Shown here: piece after piece, positions 25,657 to 33,241 of the stretch
How positions within the stretch are numbered: the stretch's first letter is position 1
Layout: each line of letters starts with the position of its first letter
DNA from: Microbacterium terregens
GTDB lineage: Bacteria > Pseudomonadota > Alphaproteobacteria > Sphingomonadales > Sphingomonadaceae
Assembly: GCF_027922045.1 (NCBI RefSeq)
Contig: NZ_BSEX01000001.1
Span: 137,811-195,933, forward strand
DNA: 58,123 bases
Reading direction: 5' to 3'
The notes under the pieces: generated by a model
What the model saw: only the letters and a program-made list of their open reading frames with translations
Told to the model about the DNA's origin: nothing
Database searches by the model: none
Translations under genes and position numbers: made by a program

Positions 25657-26319
25657 TTATTGCGGCTGCGGCGGCGCGGTGCCGGCGGCACGCTCGCGCG
25701 CCTGCAACTGAAGCAGTCGGTCGACCAGCACCAGCCGGACGGCGATGTCCTGCCGATACGACACGTCCTCCGGCGTCAGCGCCAGCGCGCGCATCCACAA
25801 CTCGCGGGTGCGGGCGAAGTCGTTGGTCCGCGCCTGCGCCAGGCCATAGAAGAAGGCGGGCCCAGGATGCTTCGGGGCCAGCCGCATTCCCTGCTCGAAC
25901 GCGAGCTTGGCGGCGGGAGACAGCGTGCCGCCATCCTTTTCCACCAGCATCATGCCGAGCCAGGTCCACAAGGCCGCACTCTGGGGCGCCTTTTGCACGG
26001 CTCCCAGCATCACCTGCGCCGCCGGTGCCACCGCGCCCGACGACAGCAGCGCGTCCGAGGCGATGAAGTAGCTTTCCTCGAAGTTGAAGCGGCCGAACAT
26101 CGCCTGCCGCAATTCCTTCAGGCTCGGATCAATTGTGCGGCGTTCGCGCTGCCCTTCGGCCGAGACACCGGAAAGGCCCGGCCGGCCCTGCACCGAATAG
26201 CCTATCGCCCCCAGCATCATCGCGGCGCCGACCAGCGACCAGAGCGCGGGCGCGACCCGCAGCCGCCACAGCAGCAGCCCCGACGCGACCGCCAGCAGGC
26301 CCAACATCACCCAGCCCAT
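25657..26319 (-). CDS. ccmI: Cytochrome c biogenesis TPR protein, CcmI-like
   Basis: This 220-residue protein has two N-terminal membrane helices (MGWVMLGLLAVASGLLLW and LWSLVGAAMMLGAIGYSV) and a periplasmic helical repeat region with TPR character (FIASDALLSSGAVAPAAQVMLGAVQKAPQSAALWTWLGMMLV and FEQGMRLAPKHPGPAFFYGLAQARTNDFARTRELW). CcmI delivers apocytochrome c to the haem ligase. It is shorter than the roughly 400-residue CcmI of many proteobacteria. It is the last gene of the ccm operon; its ATG overlaps the ccmH stop (TGATG). Confidence 0.82.
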   Translation of the reverse strand: MGWVMLGLLAVASGLLLWRLRVAPALWSLVGAAMMLGAIGYSVQGRPGLSGVSAEGQRERRTIDPSLKELRQAMFGRFNFEESYFIASDALLSSGAVAPAAQVMLGAVQKAPQSAALWTWLGMMLVEKDGGTLSPAAKLAFEQGMRLAPKHPGPAFFYGLAQARTNDFARTRELWMRALALTPEDVSYRQDIAVRLVLVDRLLQLQARERAAGTAPPQPQ

Positions 26320-26732
26320 CACGCCCTCCTGCGCCGGCGGATGCTGCGCCGCGCGAGCAGGATGCCCGCCGCCAGCAGCACCAGCGGTGCGATCCACAGC
26401 GGCAGCGTCGCGGCATCCAGTGGCGGATCGTAGCTCACATAGCTGCCATAGCGCTCGACCAGCCACGCGCGCACCGCTTCGGGCTTCTCACCCTTTGCGA
26501 TCCGCTCGCGCACGAGCGCGCGCATGTCGCCGGCCATCTCGGCATCGCTGTCGGCGATCGACTGCCCCTGGCAGACCAGGCAGCGCAGCGTGTTCATCAG
26601 CGCCTTTGCCTCGGCCTCCTTGGCCGAGTCCGGCAGCTGGGTATAGGCAAGCGGCGCCGGCGGCAGGTCCGACTGGGCGAGCGCCGGAGCGGCGAGCAAC
26701 AGCGCCAGCGCGGCAAGCGTCGCGCGGCTCAT
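26319..26732 (-). CDS. ccmH: Cytochrome c maturation protein CcmH
   Basis: This 137-residue thiol-reducing partner of the cytochrome c haem ligase has a signal peptide (MSRATLAALALLLAAPALAQ), the diagnostic LRCLVCQGQS motif at about residues 49-58, and a C-terminal membrane anchor followed by a run of arginines. It overlaps ccmG upstream by 4 bases and ccmI downstream by 1. Confidence 0.95.
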   Translation of the reverse strand: MSRATLAALALLLAAPALAQSDLPPAPLAYTQLPDSAKEAEAKALMNTLRCLVCQGQSIADSDAEMAGDMRALVRERIAKGEKPEAVRAWLVERYGSYVSYDPPLDAATLPLWIAPLVLLAAGILLARRSIRRRRRA

Positions 26733-27253
26733 CGCGCCGCCTCCAGCGCGCGGAGCAGCTCGGGTACGTCGCTGTCGCGAATGTCGCCGATGTGCTGCGC
26801 GCGGATGATCCCCTTGCCGTCGATCACGAACGTCTCCGGCACGCCGGACGACCCGAGCGCGAGCTGCACCTGGCTCGTGGGATCGTCGCCAATCGCCGCA
26901 TATGGATCGCCATTCTCCGCGAGGAAGCGCTGCACGTCGGTCGATCGGTCGCGGATCGCCACCGCGCGGATATCGGCCCCCGCTTCCTTCAGCCGCAGCA
27001 GCTTGGGCGCCTCCGCCAGGCACGGCACGCACCAGCTGGCAAACACGTTCAGCAGCTTCGGCTTGCCGTCACGGAAGGCGGCATCCGAAAGCCCGGGCTT
27101 ACCCGGTACGGACGCGGCGAGGATGAATGCGGGCAAGGGCTTGCCCACCAGCCGCGAGCGCACGGTGGTGTCGGTGGGGCGCAGGTTGAGCGCGACCACG
27201 ATCACCAGCACCACGAACGCGGCCAGGGGCACCCAGAGCAGCCACCGCTTCAT
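26729..27253 (-). CDS. ccmG: Thiol:disulfide interchange protein CcmG/DsbE
   Basis: This 174-residue membrane-anchored thioredoxin-like protein keeps apocytochrome cysteines reduced. It has one N-terminal membrane helix, the KPLPAF opening typical of CcmG, the active site NVFASWCVPCLAEAP at about residues 69-83, and a cis-proline-containing GVPETFVID. It overlaps both neighbours by 4 bases (ATGA). Confidence 0.95.
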   Translation of the reverse strand: MKRWLLWVPLAAFVVLVIVVALNLRPTDTTVRSRLVGKPLPAFILAASVPGKPGLSDAAFRDGKPKLLNVFASWCVPCLAEAPKLLRLKEAGADIRAVAIRDRSTDVQRFLAENGDPYAAIGDDPTSQVQLALGSSGVPETFVIDGKGIIRAQHIGDIRDSDVPELLRALEAAR

Positions 27254-29205
27254 GCCAGCACCTCCGCATGCCTTGCGCGGTGGCCGGGCCGCCGCTCGCG
27301 CCAGAGCCGCCCGACCAGCGACAGCAGGCCGCCGATCGCGATCAGCGCGCCGCCCAGCCAGATCAGCGTCACCAGCGGCTTCCACCACAGGCGCAGCTGG
27401 CGCCTGCCGCCCTCGGTCGCCTGGCCGAGCACGACGTAGAGCTGGCCGTCGAGCGCGCTGGTGATCGCCGCCTCGCTCGTCTCGGTCGGCGGCGCCGCAA
27501 AATAGCGCTGCTGCGGCGCGATCCAGAAGCGCTGGCTGCCGCGCTCGACGCGCATCCGCCCCTCGATGGCGGTCCAGTTGGGCCCGATTACCGGACGGAC
27601 GCCTTCCAACGTCACACGATACGGGCCGACCTGCTGGGTCTCCCCCACACCAGCGGCCACCAGCACCTCGCGGGTGAAGGCGCTCTCGCTCGCCATGCCG
27701 GCTAGGCTGACCGCGACTCCCAGGTGCGCAATCACCATGCCCCAGGTGAACAGCGGCGTGCGGCGCAGGTTGCGACCCCACAGCGGCGCCACACTCGCCA
27801 CCGCAAGAGCGGCGGACAGCGCCAGCCCCAGCAGCGAGAGCACGCCGGTCTCCGGCGCGAGCAGCAGCACCGCCACCAGCACTACCCCGGTCGCCATCGC
27901 CGGCACCAGCAGTCGCCGGCCGAGCGCCCGCGCATCGTCGCGGCGCCAGCGCAGCAGCGGTCCGGCAGCGAGCGCCACGACCAGCAGCAGCGCGATCGGC
28001 CCCACGGTCTTGTTGAAGAAGGGCGGCCCCACAGAAAGCTGCACGTCCATCGCCTGCGCGACCAGCGGATAGAGCGTGCCGATCAGGACGATGCCGAGGA
28101 TCACCGACAGCAGCAGGTTGTTGAGCACCAGCCCGGCCTCGCGGCTGATCGGCTCGAAGGTCGCGCCCTGCCGCACCGTGCCGATGCGCAGGCCGAACAG
28201 CGTCAGCGCGCCACCGATGTAGAGGACCAGCAACGCCAGGATGAAGCTGCCGCGGCTGGGATCGACCGCAAAGGCATGGACGCTGGTGAGGATGCCGGAG
28301 CGAACCAGGAAGGTGCCCACCATCGACATGGAGAAGGCGACCACCGCCAGCATCACCGTCCAGGCACGCAGCCCGTCGCGGGTGGCGAGCACGGTCACCG
28401 AATGGAGCAGCGCGGTGGCGGCGAGCCACGGCATCAGCGAGGCATTCTCGACCGGGTCCCAGAACCACCAGCCACCCCAGCCGAGCTCATAATAGGCCCA
28501 GTAGCTGCCGGCGGTGATGCCGAGCGTCAGGAAGATCCAGGCACCGAGTACCCAGGGGCGCATCGCGCGCGCGAACTGCGGGCCGACATCGCGGGTGACG
28601 AGCGCGCCGATGGCAAAGGAGAAGGCGACCGACAGCCCGACATAGCCGAAGTAGAGCGTCGGCGGGTGGAAGGCCAAGCCTGGGTCCTGCAGCAGCGGGT
28701 TGAGCCCCATGCCCTCCGCCGGCGCCGGATCAAGCCGCGCGAAGGGATTGGAGGCGATCAGCAGGAACGCGAAGAATCCAAGCGCGATCGCCGCCTGGCC
28801 GCCCATCGTCGCCACCAACGTGCGCGGGTCGAGGCGCTTCTCCAGCAGCGCGATCGCGGCACCGGCAAGGCCAAGCACCGTCACCCACAAGAGCATCGAG
28901 CCCTCGTGGTTTCCCCATGCCGCCGACACCTTGTAGAGCATCGGCTTGGCCGAATGGCTGTTCTGCGCGACCAGCAGCACCGACAAGTCGCTACGCACGA
29001 ACACCAGCACCAGCGCACCAAAGGCAAAGGCGGTGAGCAGCCCCTGCACGACTGCGACCGGCCGCACCGCCTCGACCAGCTGGACGCCGCCGGGCGCAGG
29101 CGTGGCGGTGCGCGTCATCCGCAGCCCCAGCGCCGCGGCGACGAGCTGCAGCAGCGCCAGCGCGGCGGCCAGCCACAGCGCCGCGAGCCCGGCTTCGGCG
29201 ATCAT
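27250..29205 (-). CDS. ccmF: Cytochrome c haem lyase subunit CcmF
   Basis: This 651-residue protein with about 14-15 membrane helices ligates haem to apocytochrome c. The WWD domain is clear (ELGWGGWWFWDPVENASLMPWL), and conserved histidines occur in HEGSMLLWV, AFHPPTLYFGYVG and LLHSVTVLATRDGLRAWTV. The start at ATG 29205 overlaps ccmE by 4 bases; the longer open frame upstream is a shadow over ccmE. Confidence 0.97.
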   Translation of the reverse strand: MIAEAGLAALWLAAALALLQLVAAALGLRMTRTATPAPGGVQLVEAVRPVAVVQGLLTAFAFGALVLVFVRSDLSVLLVAQNSHSAKPMLYKVSAAWGNHEGSMLLWVTVLGLAGAAIALLEKRLDPRTLVATMGGQAAIALGFFAFLLIASNPFARLDPAPAEGMGLNPLLQDPGLAFHPPTLYFGYVGLSVAFSFAIGALVTRDVGPQFARAMRPWVLGAWIFLTLGITAGSYWAYYELGWGGWWFWDPVENASLMPWLAATALLHSVTVLATRDGLRAWTVMLAVVAFSMSMVGTFLVRSGILTSVHAFAVDPSRGSFILALLVLYIGGALTLFGLRIGTVRQGATFEPISREAGLVLNNLLLSVILGIVLIGTLYPLVAQAMDVQLSVGPPFFNKTVGPIALLLVVALAAGPLLRWRRDDARALGRRLLVPAMATGVVLVAVLLLAPETGVLSLLGLALSAALAVASVAPLWGRNLRRTPLFTWGMVIAHLGVAVSLAGMASESAFTREVLVAAGVGETQQVGPYRVTLEGVRPVIGPNWTAIEGRMRVERGSQRFWIAPQQRYFAAPPTETSEAAITSALDGQLYVVLGQATEGGRRQLRLWWKPLVTLIWLGGALIAIGGLLSLVGRLWRERRPGHRARHAEVLA

Positions 29206-29636
29206 GGCTCCAGCGTCTCGCTCTTGTGCATCTTGCCCGCGACTTCGGGCGGCATGTAGCGCTCGTCGTGCTTGGCCAGCAGGTTGTCCGCGACGAAGCT
29301 GCCGTCGGCAAGGAAGCGCCCTTCGGCCACCACGCCGGAGTTCTCCTTGAACAGGTCGGGCGCGATGCCGCTGAACCGCACCGGCACCTGCGCGGCGCCA
29401 TCGGTGACGGTGAAGGCGATCGTCACCCCGTCCGGCTGGCGCTGGATGGATCCCGGCGCGACCATGCCGCCCAGCCGCACCGCTCGGTCGACGGGCGGCG
29501 CGGCCTTGGCGACGTCGGACGGCGCGTAGAAGAAGGCGGCTTCCCCCTGGAGGGCCGAGAGCGCGAGCCCGCTCGCGCCGAGGACGGCGGCGACGGCAAG
29601 CCCCACCAGGGTCAGGCGTTGATGCTTGGGCTTCAC
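29202..29636 (-). CDS. ccmE: Cytochrome c-type haem chaperone CcmE
   Basis: This 144-residue periplasmic haem chaperone has a single N-terminal membrane anchor, an OB-fold domain, and the covalent haem-binding histidine in LLAKHDERYMPPEV at about residue 122. It passes haem to CcmF. It overlaps ccmD and ccmF by 4 bases each. Confidence 0.96.
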   Translation of the reverse strand: MKPKHQRLTLVGLAVAAVLGASGLALSALQGEAAFFYAPSDVAKAAPPVDRAVRLGGMVAPGSIQRQPDGVTIAFTVTDGAAQVPVRFSGIAPDLFKENSGVVAEGRFLADGSFVADNLLAKHDERYMPPEVAGKMHKSETLEP

Positions 29637-29761
29637 TTTTTCCTCTGGCGCTCGGCCTGGGCTTCGGCGCGTCGCATGGCGATCCAGGCAGCCGCGGCCA
29701 TCGCCGCGGTGCCGCCAAGGGTCAGCGCGTAGGCGCCGATGACGAAGGGCCAGGGGTTCAT
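29633..29761 (-). CDS. ccmD: Haem exporter accessory protein CcmD
   Basis: This 42-residue protein has one membrane helix (FVIGAYALTLGGTAAMAAAAWIAM) followed by a positively charged tail RRAEAQAERQRKK, the standard CcmD layout. CcmD releases holo-CcmE from the CcmABC complex. It sits between ccmC and ccmE with 4-base overlaps on both sides. Confidence 0.92.
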   Translation of the reverse strand: MNPWPFVIGAYALTLGGTAAMAAAAWIAMRRAEAQAERQRKK

Positions 29762-30495
29762 GCGGCCGCCATCCGGCGCAGGCGCGCCTCCGCCTTGATG
29801 CGCGCGAGATCGGCCCGCATCCGCATCAGCACGATCGCGACGAACAGCAGCGAGAAGCCGGCGAGCGTGAAGCCCAGCGGCCACAGGATGCTGTTGTCCA
29901 CGGTAGACTTTGTGAGCGTGATGCTCGGTCCCTGGTGCAGGGTGCGCCACCAGATCACCGAATAGCGGATGATCGGCAGCAGCGCGGTGCCGGCGATGCC
30001 GAACAAGGCGGGGATGCGTCCGTCTCCGTCGCGCTCGGCATCGGCGCGCGACAGCGCCAGATAGGCGAGGTAGACGAAGAACAGCAGCAGCATCGACGTC
30101 AGCCGCCCGTCCCACTGCCACCAGGTGCCCCATGTCGGGCGCCCCCAGATCGAGCCGGTCCCGAGGCAGAGCCCCGCGAACACCGCCCCCGGCAGCGCCA
30201 CCGCCCGCGCGGCGATTGCCGCCAGCGGATGCCGCCAGACGAGATAGGTGATGCTGGACACGGCGATGCCGGTCCAGCCGCCCATGCCCAGCCAGGCGGC
30301 GGGGACATGGATGTAGAGGATGCGGACCGTCTCGCCCTGTAGATAGTCGGGCGGCGTCTGGGTCAGCCCCGCCCAGCTGCCGAACAGCAGCAGCGCCGCG
30401 CCGAGCGCAAGCAGCACCGGCGTCAGCGGACGGGCGATCGACAGGAAGCGCGTCGGATTGGCAAAGGCGTGGAGGGTCGGCACGATCAGCCACAA
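29758..30495 (-). CDS. ccmC: Haem handling protein CcmC
   Basis: This membrane protein of about 245 residues with six helices attaches haem to CcmE. The WWD motif region is WGRPTWGTWWQWDGRLTSML, with conserved histidines in YIHVPAAW and TLHQGPS. The frame begins at TTG 30495; GTG 30483 is a second candidate and no strong ribosome-binding site decides. It is the first gene of the ccmCDEFGHI run. The ABC subunits ccmA and ccmB are not in this window. Confidence 0.94.
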   Translation of the reverse strand: MWLIVPTLHAFANPTRFLSIARPLTPVLLALGAALLLFGSWAGLTQTPPDYLQGETVRILYIHVPAAWLGMGGWTGIAVSSITYLVWRHPLAAIAARAVALPGAVFAGLCLGTGSIWGRPTWGTWWQWDGRLTSMLLLFFVYLAYLALSRADAERDGDGRIPALFGIAGTALLPIIRYSVIWWRTLHQGPSITLTKSTVDNSILWPLGFTLAGFSLLFVAIVLMRMRADLARIKAEARLRRMAAA

Positions 30496-30714
30496 GGGTT
30501 AAGCGAAATTGCCCGGGGCGTCACCCCGAGCCTGCGCTTATTCGGCGATGGCGCTTTCCACAACATTGCGCCGGGTCAAACTGGTGCGGCGGGAACCGCA
30601 GGCCCGCCAATTGCCGTCGTGCTGAGGAAGCTCGGCATCCAGGCGGAACCTCTGCACAGACCGCGGCCCGGGTCAGCAACCTCTCCGAGTTCGCCGGAAG
30701 ACCGGCGGGCCGGC
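30496..30714. other. Intergenic region upstream of the ccm operon
   Basis: 219 bases between the leucine dehydrogenase stop and ccmC. It should hold the ccm promoter (minus strand). No confident promoter or gene was seen. Confidence 0.4.
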
Positions 30715-31761
30715 TCAGCGCCCGATGCGGCGCTGCGCCAGGCGGTCCGCGACCTCGGCGTGCGAGGCGCCGGTGCGCTCCGCTTCGTCCCAGACCTCGA
30801 CCAGTCGCTCCGGGATCTGGCCGATGCGCGCGTCGACCTCGGCGCGGTCGCCCTGCCCCAGATACTCCAGCGCGACGTTGATGATGCCGCCCGCGTTGAT
30901 GACATAATCGGGCGCATAGAGGATGCCGCGGCCGTGCAGGCGCGCGCCGTCCGCGTGAGTCGCCAGCTGGTTGTTGGCGCCGCCGGCCACCGCCTTGCAG
31001 CGGAGCGCGTCGATCGTCGCTGCGTCCAAGATCGCACCCAGCGCGTTCGGGCTGACGATGTCGACCTCGCTTGTCAGCACTGCGTCGGGCGCCGCCACGG
31101 TGGCGCCATGGGCATCGGCGAAGCGCTGCGCACGGGCTGCATCCACATCGGCAACCGTCAGCACGGCGCCATCGGCGGCGAGCATCTCAGCCAGCCGACC
31201 ACCGACGCTGCCGAGGCCCTGGACCGCGACGCGAACGCCCTTCATGTCGCTGGCACCCAGCGCACGCTCGGCTGCGGCACGAACGCCCAGATACACGCCC
31301 TTGGCCGTGTAGGGCCCCGGATCGCCACCGACGTTCTCGCCCTCAGCCGGAAGGCCGGAGACATAGCGAGTCGCCTTGGCGATTGCCGTCATGTCCGCTT
31401 CGGAAATGCCGACATCCTCGGCTGTGATGTAGCGGCCGCCCAGCGACTCGACCGCGCGGCCGAACGCCTGGAGCATTTCGGGGGTTTTGGTGCGTGCCGA
31501 ATCAGCCAGCACGACGCCCTTGCCACCGCCCAGCGGCAGGCCAGCCATCGCGTTCTTGTAGCTCATGCCGCGCGAGAGGCGCAGCGCGTCCGTGATCGCA
31601 GCAGCACTGTCGGCATAGTGCCAGAAGCGCACGCCGCCGGCGGCCGGACCCAGCTTGGTGGAGTGAACCGCGACTACCGCCTGGAGGCCGGTCTCCCGAT
31701 CCGAGAAGAGATGCACGCCTTCGTGATCGTCGAAATCGGGGAAGCCCCAGTCGGTCTGCAC
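30715..31761 (-). CDS. Leucine dehydrogenase (Glu/Leu/Phe/Val dehydrogenase family)
   Basis: This 348-residue NAD-dependent enzyme oxidatively deaminates branched-chain amino acids. It has KLGPAAGGVRFW, the catalytic lysine segment GMSYKNAMAGLPLGGGKGVV, and the nucleotide-binding VAVQGLGSVGGRLAEML. The PDFDDHEGV opening is diagnostic of leucine/phenylalanine dehydrogenases. The start must be GTG 31761, because a TAG lies two codons upstream; no ribosome-binding site is apparent. It starts only 31 bases after tRNA-His on the same strand. Confidence 0.92.
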   Translation of the reverse strand: MQTDWGFPDFDDHEGVHLFSDRETGLQAVVAVHSTKLGPAAGGVRFWHYADSAAAITDALRLSRGMSYKNAMAGLPLGGGKGVVLADSARTKTPEMLQAFGRAVESLGGRYITAEDVGISEADMTAIAKATRYVSGLPAEGENVGGDPGPYTAKGVYLGVRAAAERALGASDMKGVRVAVQGLGSVGGRLAEMLAADGAVLTVADVDAARAQRFADAHGATVAAPDAVLTSEVDIVSPNALGAILDAATIDALRCKAVAGGANNQLATHADGARLHGRGILYAPDYVINAGGIINVALEYLGQGDRAEVDARIGQIPERLVEVWDEAERTGASHAEVADRLAQRRIGR

Positions 31762-31792
31762 TGGCTAAATATCCGCGTGTCAGGGAAAGGAG

Positions 31793-31870
31793 TGGGGCGA
31801 CCGACGGGACTTGAACCCGCAACTTCCGGCATCACAAGCCGGCGCTCTAACCAATTGAACTACGGTCGCC
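31793..31870 (-). tRNA. tRNA-His (GTG)
   Basis: Cloverleaf with anticodon loop TTGTGAT (GTG) on a CCGGC stem, D-arm TAGTTCAATTGGTTAGAGC, T-loop TTCAAGT and encoded CCA. The extra 5' G pairing with C73, unique to histidine tRNA, is present in the 5' GGCGACCG. Confidence 0.96.
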
Positions 31871-31883
31871 GCGAAGCCGGCCG

Positions 31884-31911
31884 CTTAGACGCGGTCGGTG
31901 AACTTCGTCAA
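31884..31911 (-). promoter_or_regulatory. Sigma-70 promoter of tRNA-His
   Basis: On the minus strand, TTGACG (31911-31906), 16-base spacer, TCTAAG (31889-31884), 14 bases before the tRNA 5' end. It may also drive the leucine dehydrogenase gene. Confidence 0.65.
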
Positions 31912-32008
31912 GCGCGTGTCGCACATCCGGCGCAAAGAATGTCCCCACCCTCGGGCCTGGCAGCCTTCGGCTGGAAACGCGGCCCGGACTTTGGCAGGAA
32001 ACACCCTC

Positions 32009-32674
32009 ATGCAGACGCTGACATCCCCCTCGCTCGGCTCCGGCTTTCCGGCGGAACCGATCATCGCCCAAATTCTCGCGCAACCGGGCGTGCAGCGGGT
32101 GCCCAGCCCCAAGCTCGCGCTGTTCATGGTCCGGAATTTCCTGCCGCCGGAACTCTGCGCGGCGATGATCGCGCGGATCGACGCGCAGCGTCGGCCCTCC
32201 ACCATCTCCGACTCCAACGGCGACGCGGCATTCCGCACCAGTGAGACCTGCGACCTGGACCGGTTCGATCCCGAGGTCGCGGAGGTTGAGGCGCGCATTC
32301 ACCGCTTCTGCGGCATCGACCCGGCCCATGGCGAGCCGCTGCAGGGCCAGCGCTATGCCGTGGGTCAGGAGTTCAAGGCCCACACCGACTATTTCGAGCC
32401 GACCGGCATCGACTTCCAGCGATACTGCGGGGTGGCGGGAAACCGTACCTGGACGGTCATGCTGTACCTTAACGAACCAGAGGCAGGTGGCGCGACGCGG
32501 TTCAAGGCGATCGACAAGATCGTTCAGCCGGAAACCGGCAAGCTCCTCGCGTGGAACAACAAGCGGCCGGACGGGTCGTGCAACCCCTCGACCATCCACC
32601 ACGGCATGAAGGTGCGCGCGGGCACCAAATATGTGCTCACCAAATGGTTTCGGGAGCGCCCCTGGGGCTGGTGA
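32009..32674 (+). CDS. 2-oxoglutarate/Fe(II) oxygenase, prolyl 4-hydroxylase-like
   Basis: This 221-residue protein has a C-terminal prolyl 4-hydroxylase domain: iron ligands in AHTDYF and in TIHHGMKV, with a 2-oxoglutarate-binding lysine in GTKYVLTKWFRERPW. The N-terminal half has the expected FMVRNFLPPELCAAMIARID and SETCDLDR blocks. Bacterial members hydroxylate proline in proteins or peptides; the target is unknown. The start at ATG 32009 follows AGGAA; an earlier GTG at 31898 would add 37 unlikely residues. Confidence 0.88.
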   Translation: MQTLTSPSLGSGFPAEPIIAQILAQPGVQRVPSPKLALFMVRNFLPPELCAAMIARIDAQRRPSTISDSNGDAAFRTSETCDLDRFDPEVAEVEARIHRFCGIDPAHGEPLQGQRYAVGQEFKAHTDYFEPTGIDFQRYCGVAGNRTWTVMLYLNEPEAGGATRFKAIDKIVQPETGKLLAWNNKRPDGSCNPSTIHHGMKVRAGTKYVLTKWFRERPWGW

Positions 32675-32701
32675 GCCGGTTCCGATCGGAACGCGGCATC
32701 G

Positions 32702-32872
32702 TCAGTTGCGGAAGATCGGAGACAGCATGCCGCGCGGTCGCAGCGAGCCCATGCCGCTGCGCCGCCGCAGTTGATCCGCGTGCTGCGCGATCGCCTGCGC
32801 CTCCGCGAGCGAAGGCGCGCCGAGCGCCTGGCGCTCCAGCTCTTCCGGGCTAGGGCCCTGCTTAGCGGCCAT
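32702..32872 (-). CDS. Small hypothetical protein (56 aa)
   Basis: This small, charged protein, MAAKQGPSPEELERQALG..., has a central helix-forming segment SLAEAQAIAQHADQLRRRSG and a basic tail ending in a Phe-Arg-Asn. Its ATG overlaps the end of the preceding tiny gene by 11 bases, suggesting coupled translation. No family recognised. Confidence 0.6.
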   Translation of the reverse strand: MAAKQGPSPEELERQALGAPSLAEAQAIAQHADQLRRRSGMGSLRPRGMLSPIFRN

Positions 32873-33029
32873 GACCGGCCGGAAGCTCGCGGTTGTAGAC
32901 CCGGTCAAGGTAATAGCCAGCAAGCAGGTAGTGCGCCTTCACCGCCGCCGGGTCGACCGCGCTCTGCGCCCGCTCCAGCTCGGTCTCAGCGCGCTTGTAG
33001 TAATACTGAAGGTCGTCTTCCCTCTGCAT
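32862..33029 (-). CDS. Small hypothetical protein (55 aa)
   Basis: This 55-residue protein begins MQREDDLQYYYKRAETELERAQ and is predicted to be two helices, the second rich in Tyr (KAHYLLAGYYLDRVYN). The spacing YYYKR...YLLAGYYLD resembles one to two TPR-like helices. It has a good GGAGAG ribosome-binding site 5-6 bases before the ATG. It overlaps the next small gene, so the two form a mini-operon. Codon use follows the neighbourhood, which supports reality. Confidence 0.62.
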   Translation of the reverse strand: MQREDDLQYYYKRAETELERAQSAVDPAAVKAHYLLAGYYLDRVYNRELPAGHGR

Positions 33030-33241
33030 CGTACTCTCCATTGGCGGTGCCGGCGAACCGCACCCACCGCGCGAGTATGTCCCTCCTCAGCTCACGCGAC
33101 ACTCACCTGCGTTATATACTCCAGAAGTGCCCGCGAGTCCCTCTTCCATGCACGCGGTCGGTGGAGATTCGATGACAGCGACTGGGCCGGTTCTTGCCGC
33201 TCACTTCGCAAGGTCGTTAGCGCTACTTCCGGCCCCGCCAA

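Noticed and set aside
25657..30495. Mobile element carrying the ccm genes
   Set aside because: No flanking repeats, no transposase or integrase, and composition matches neighbours.
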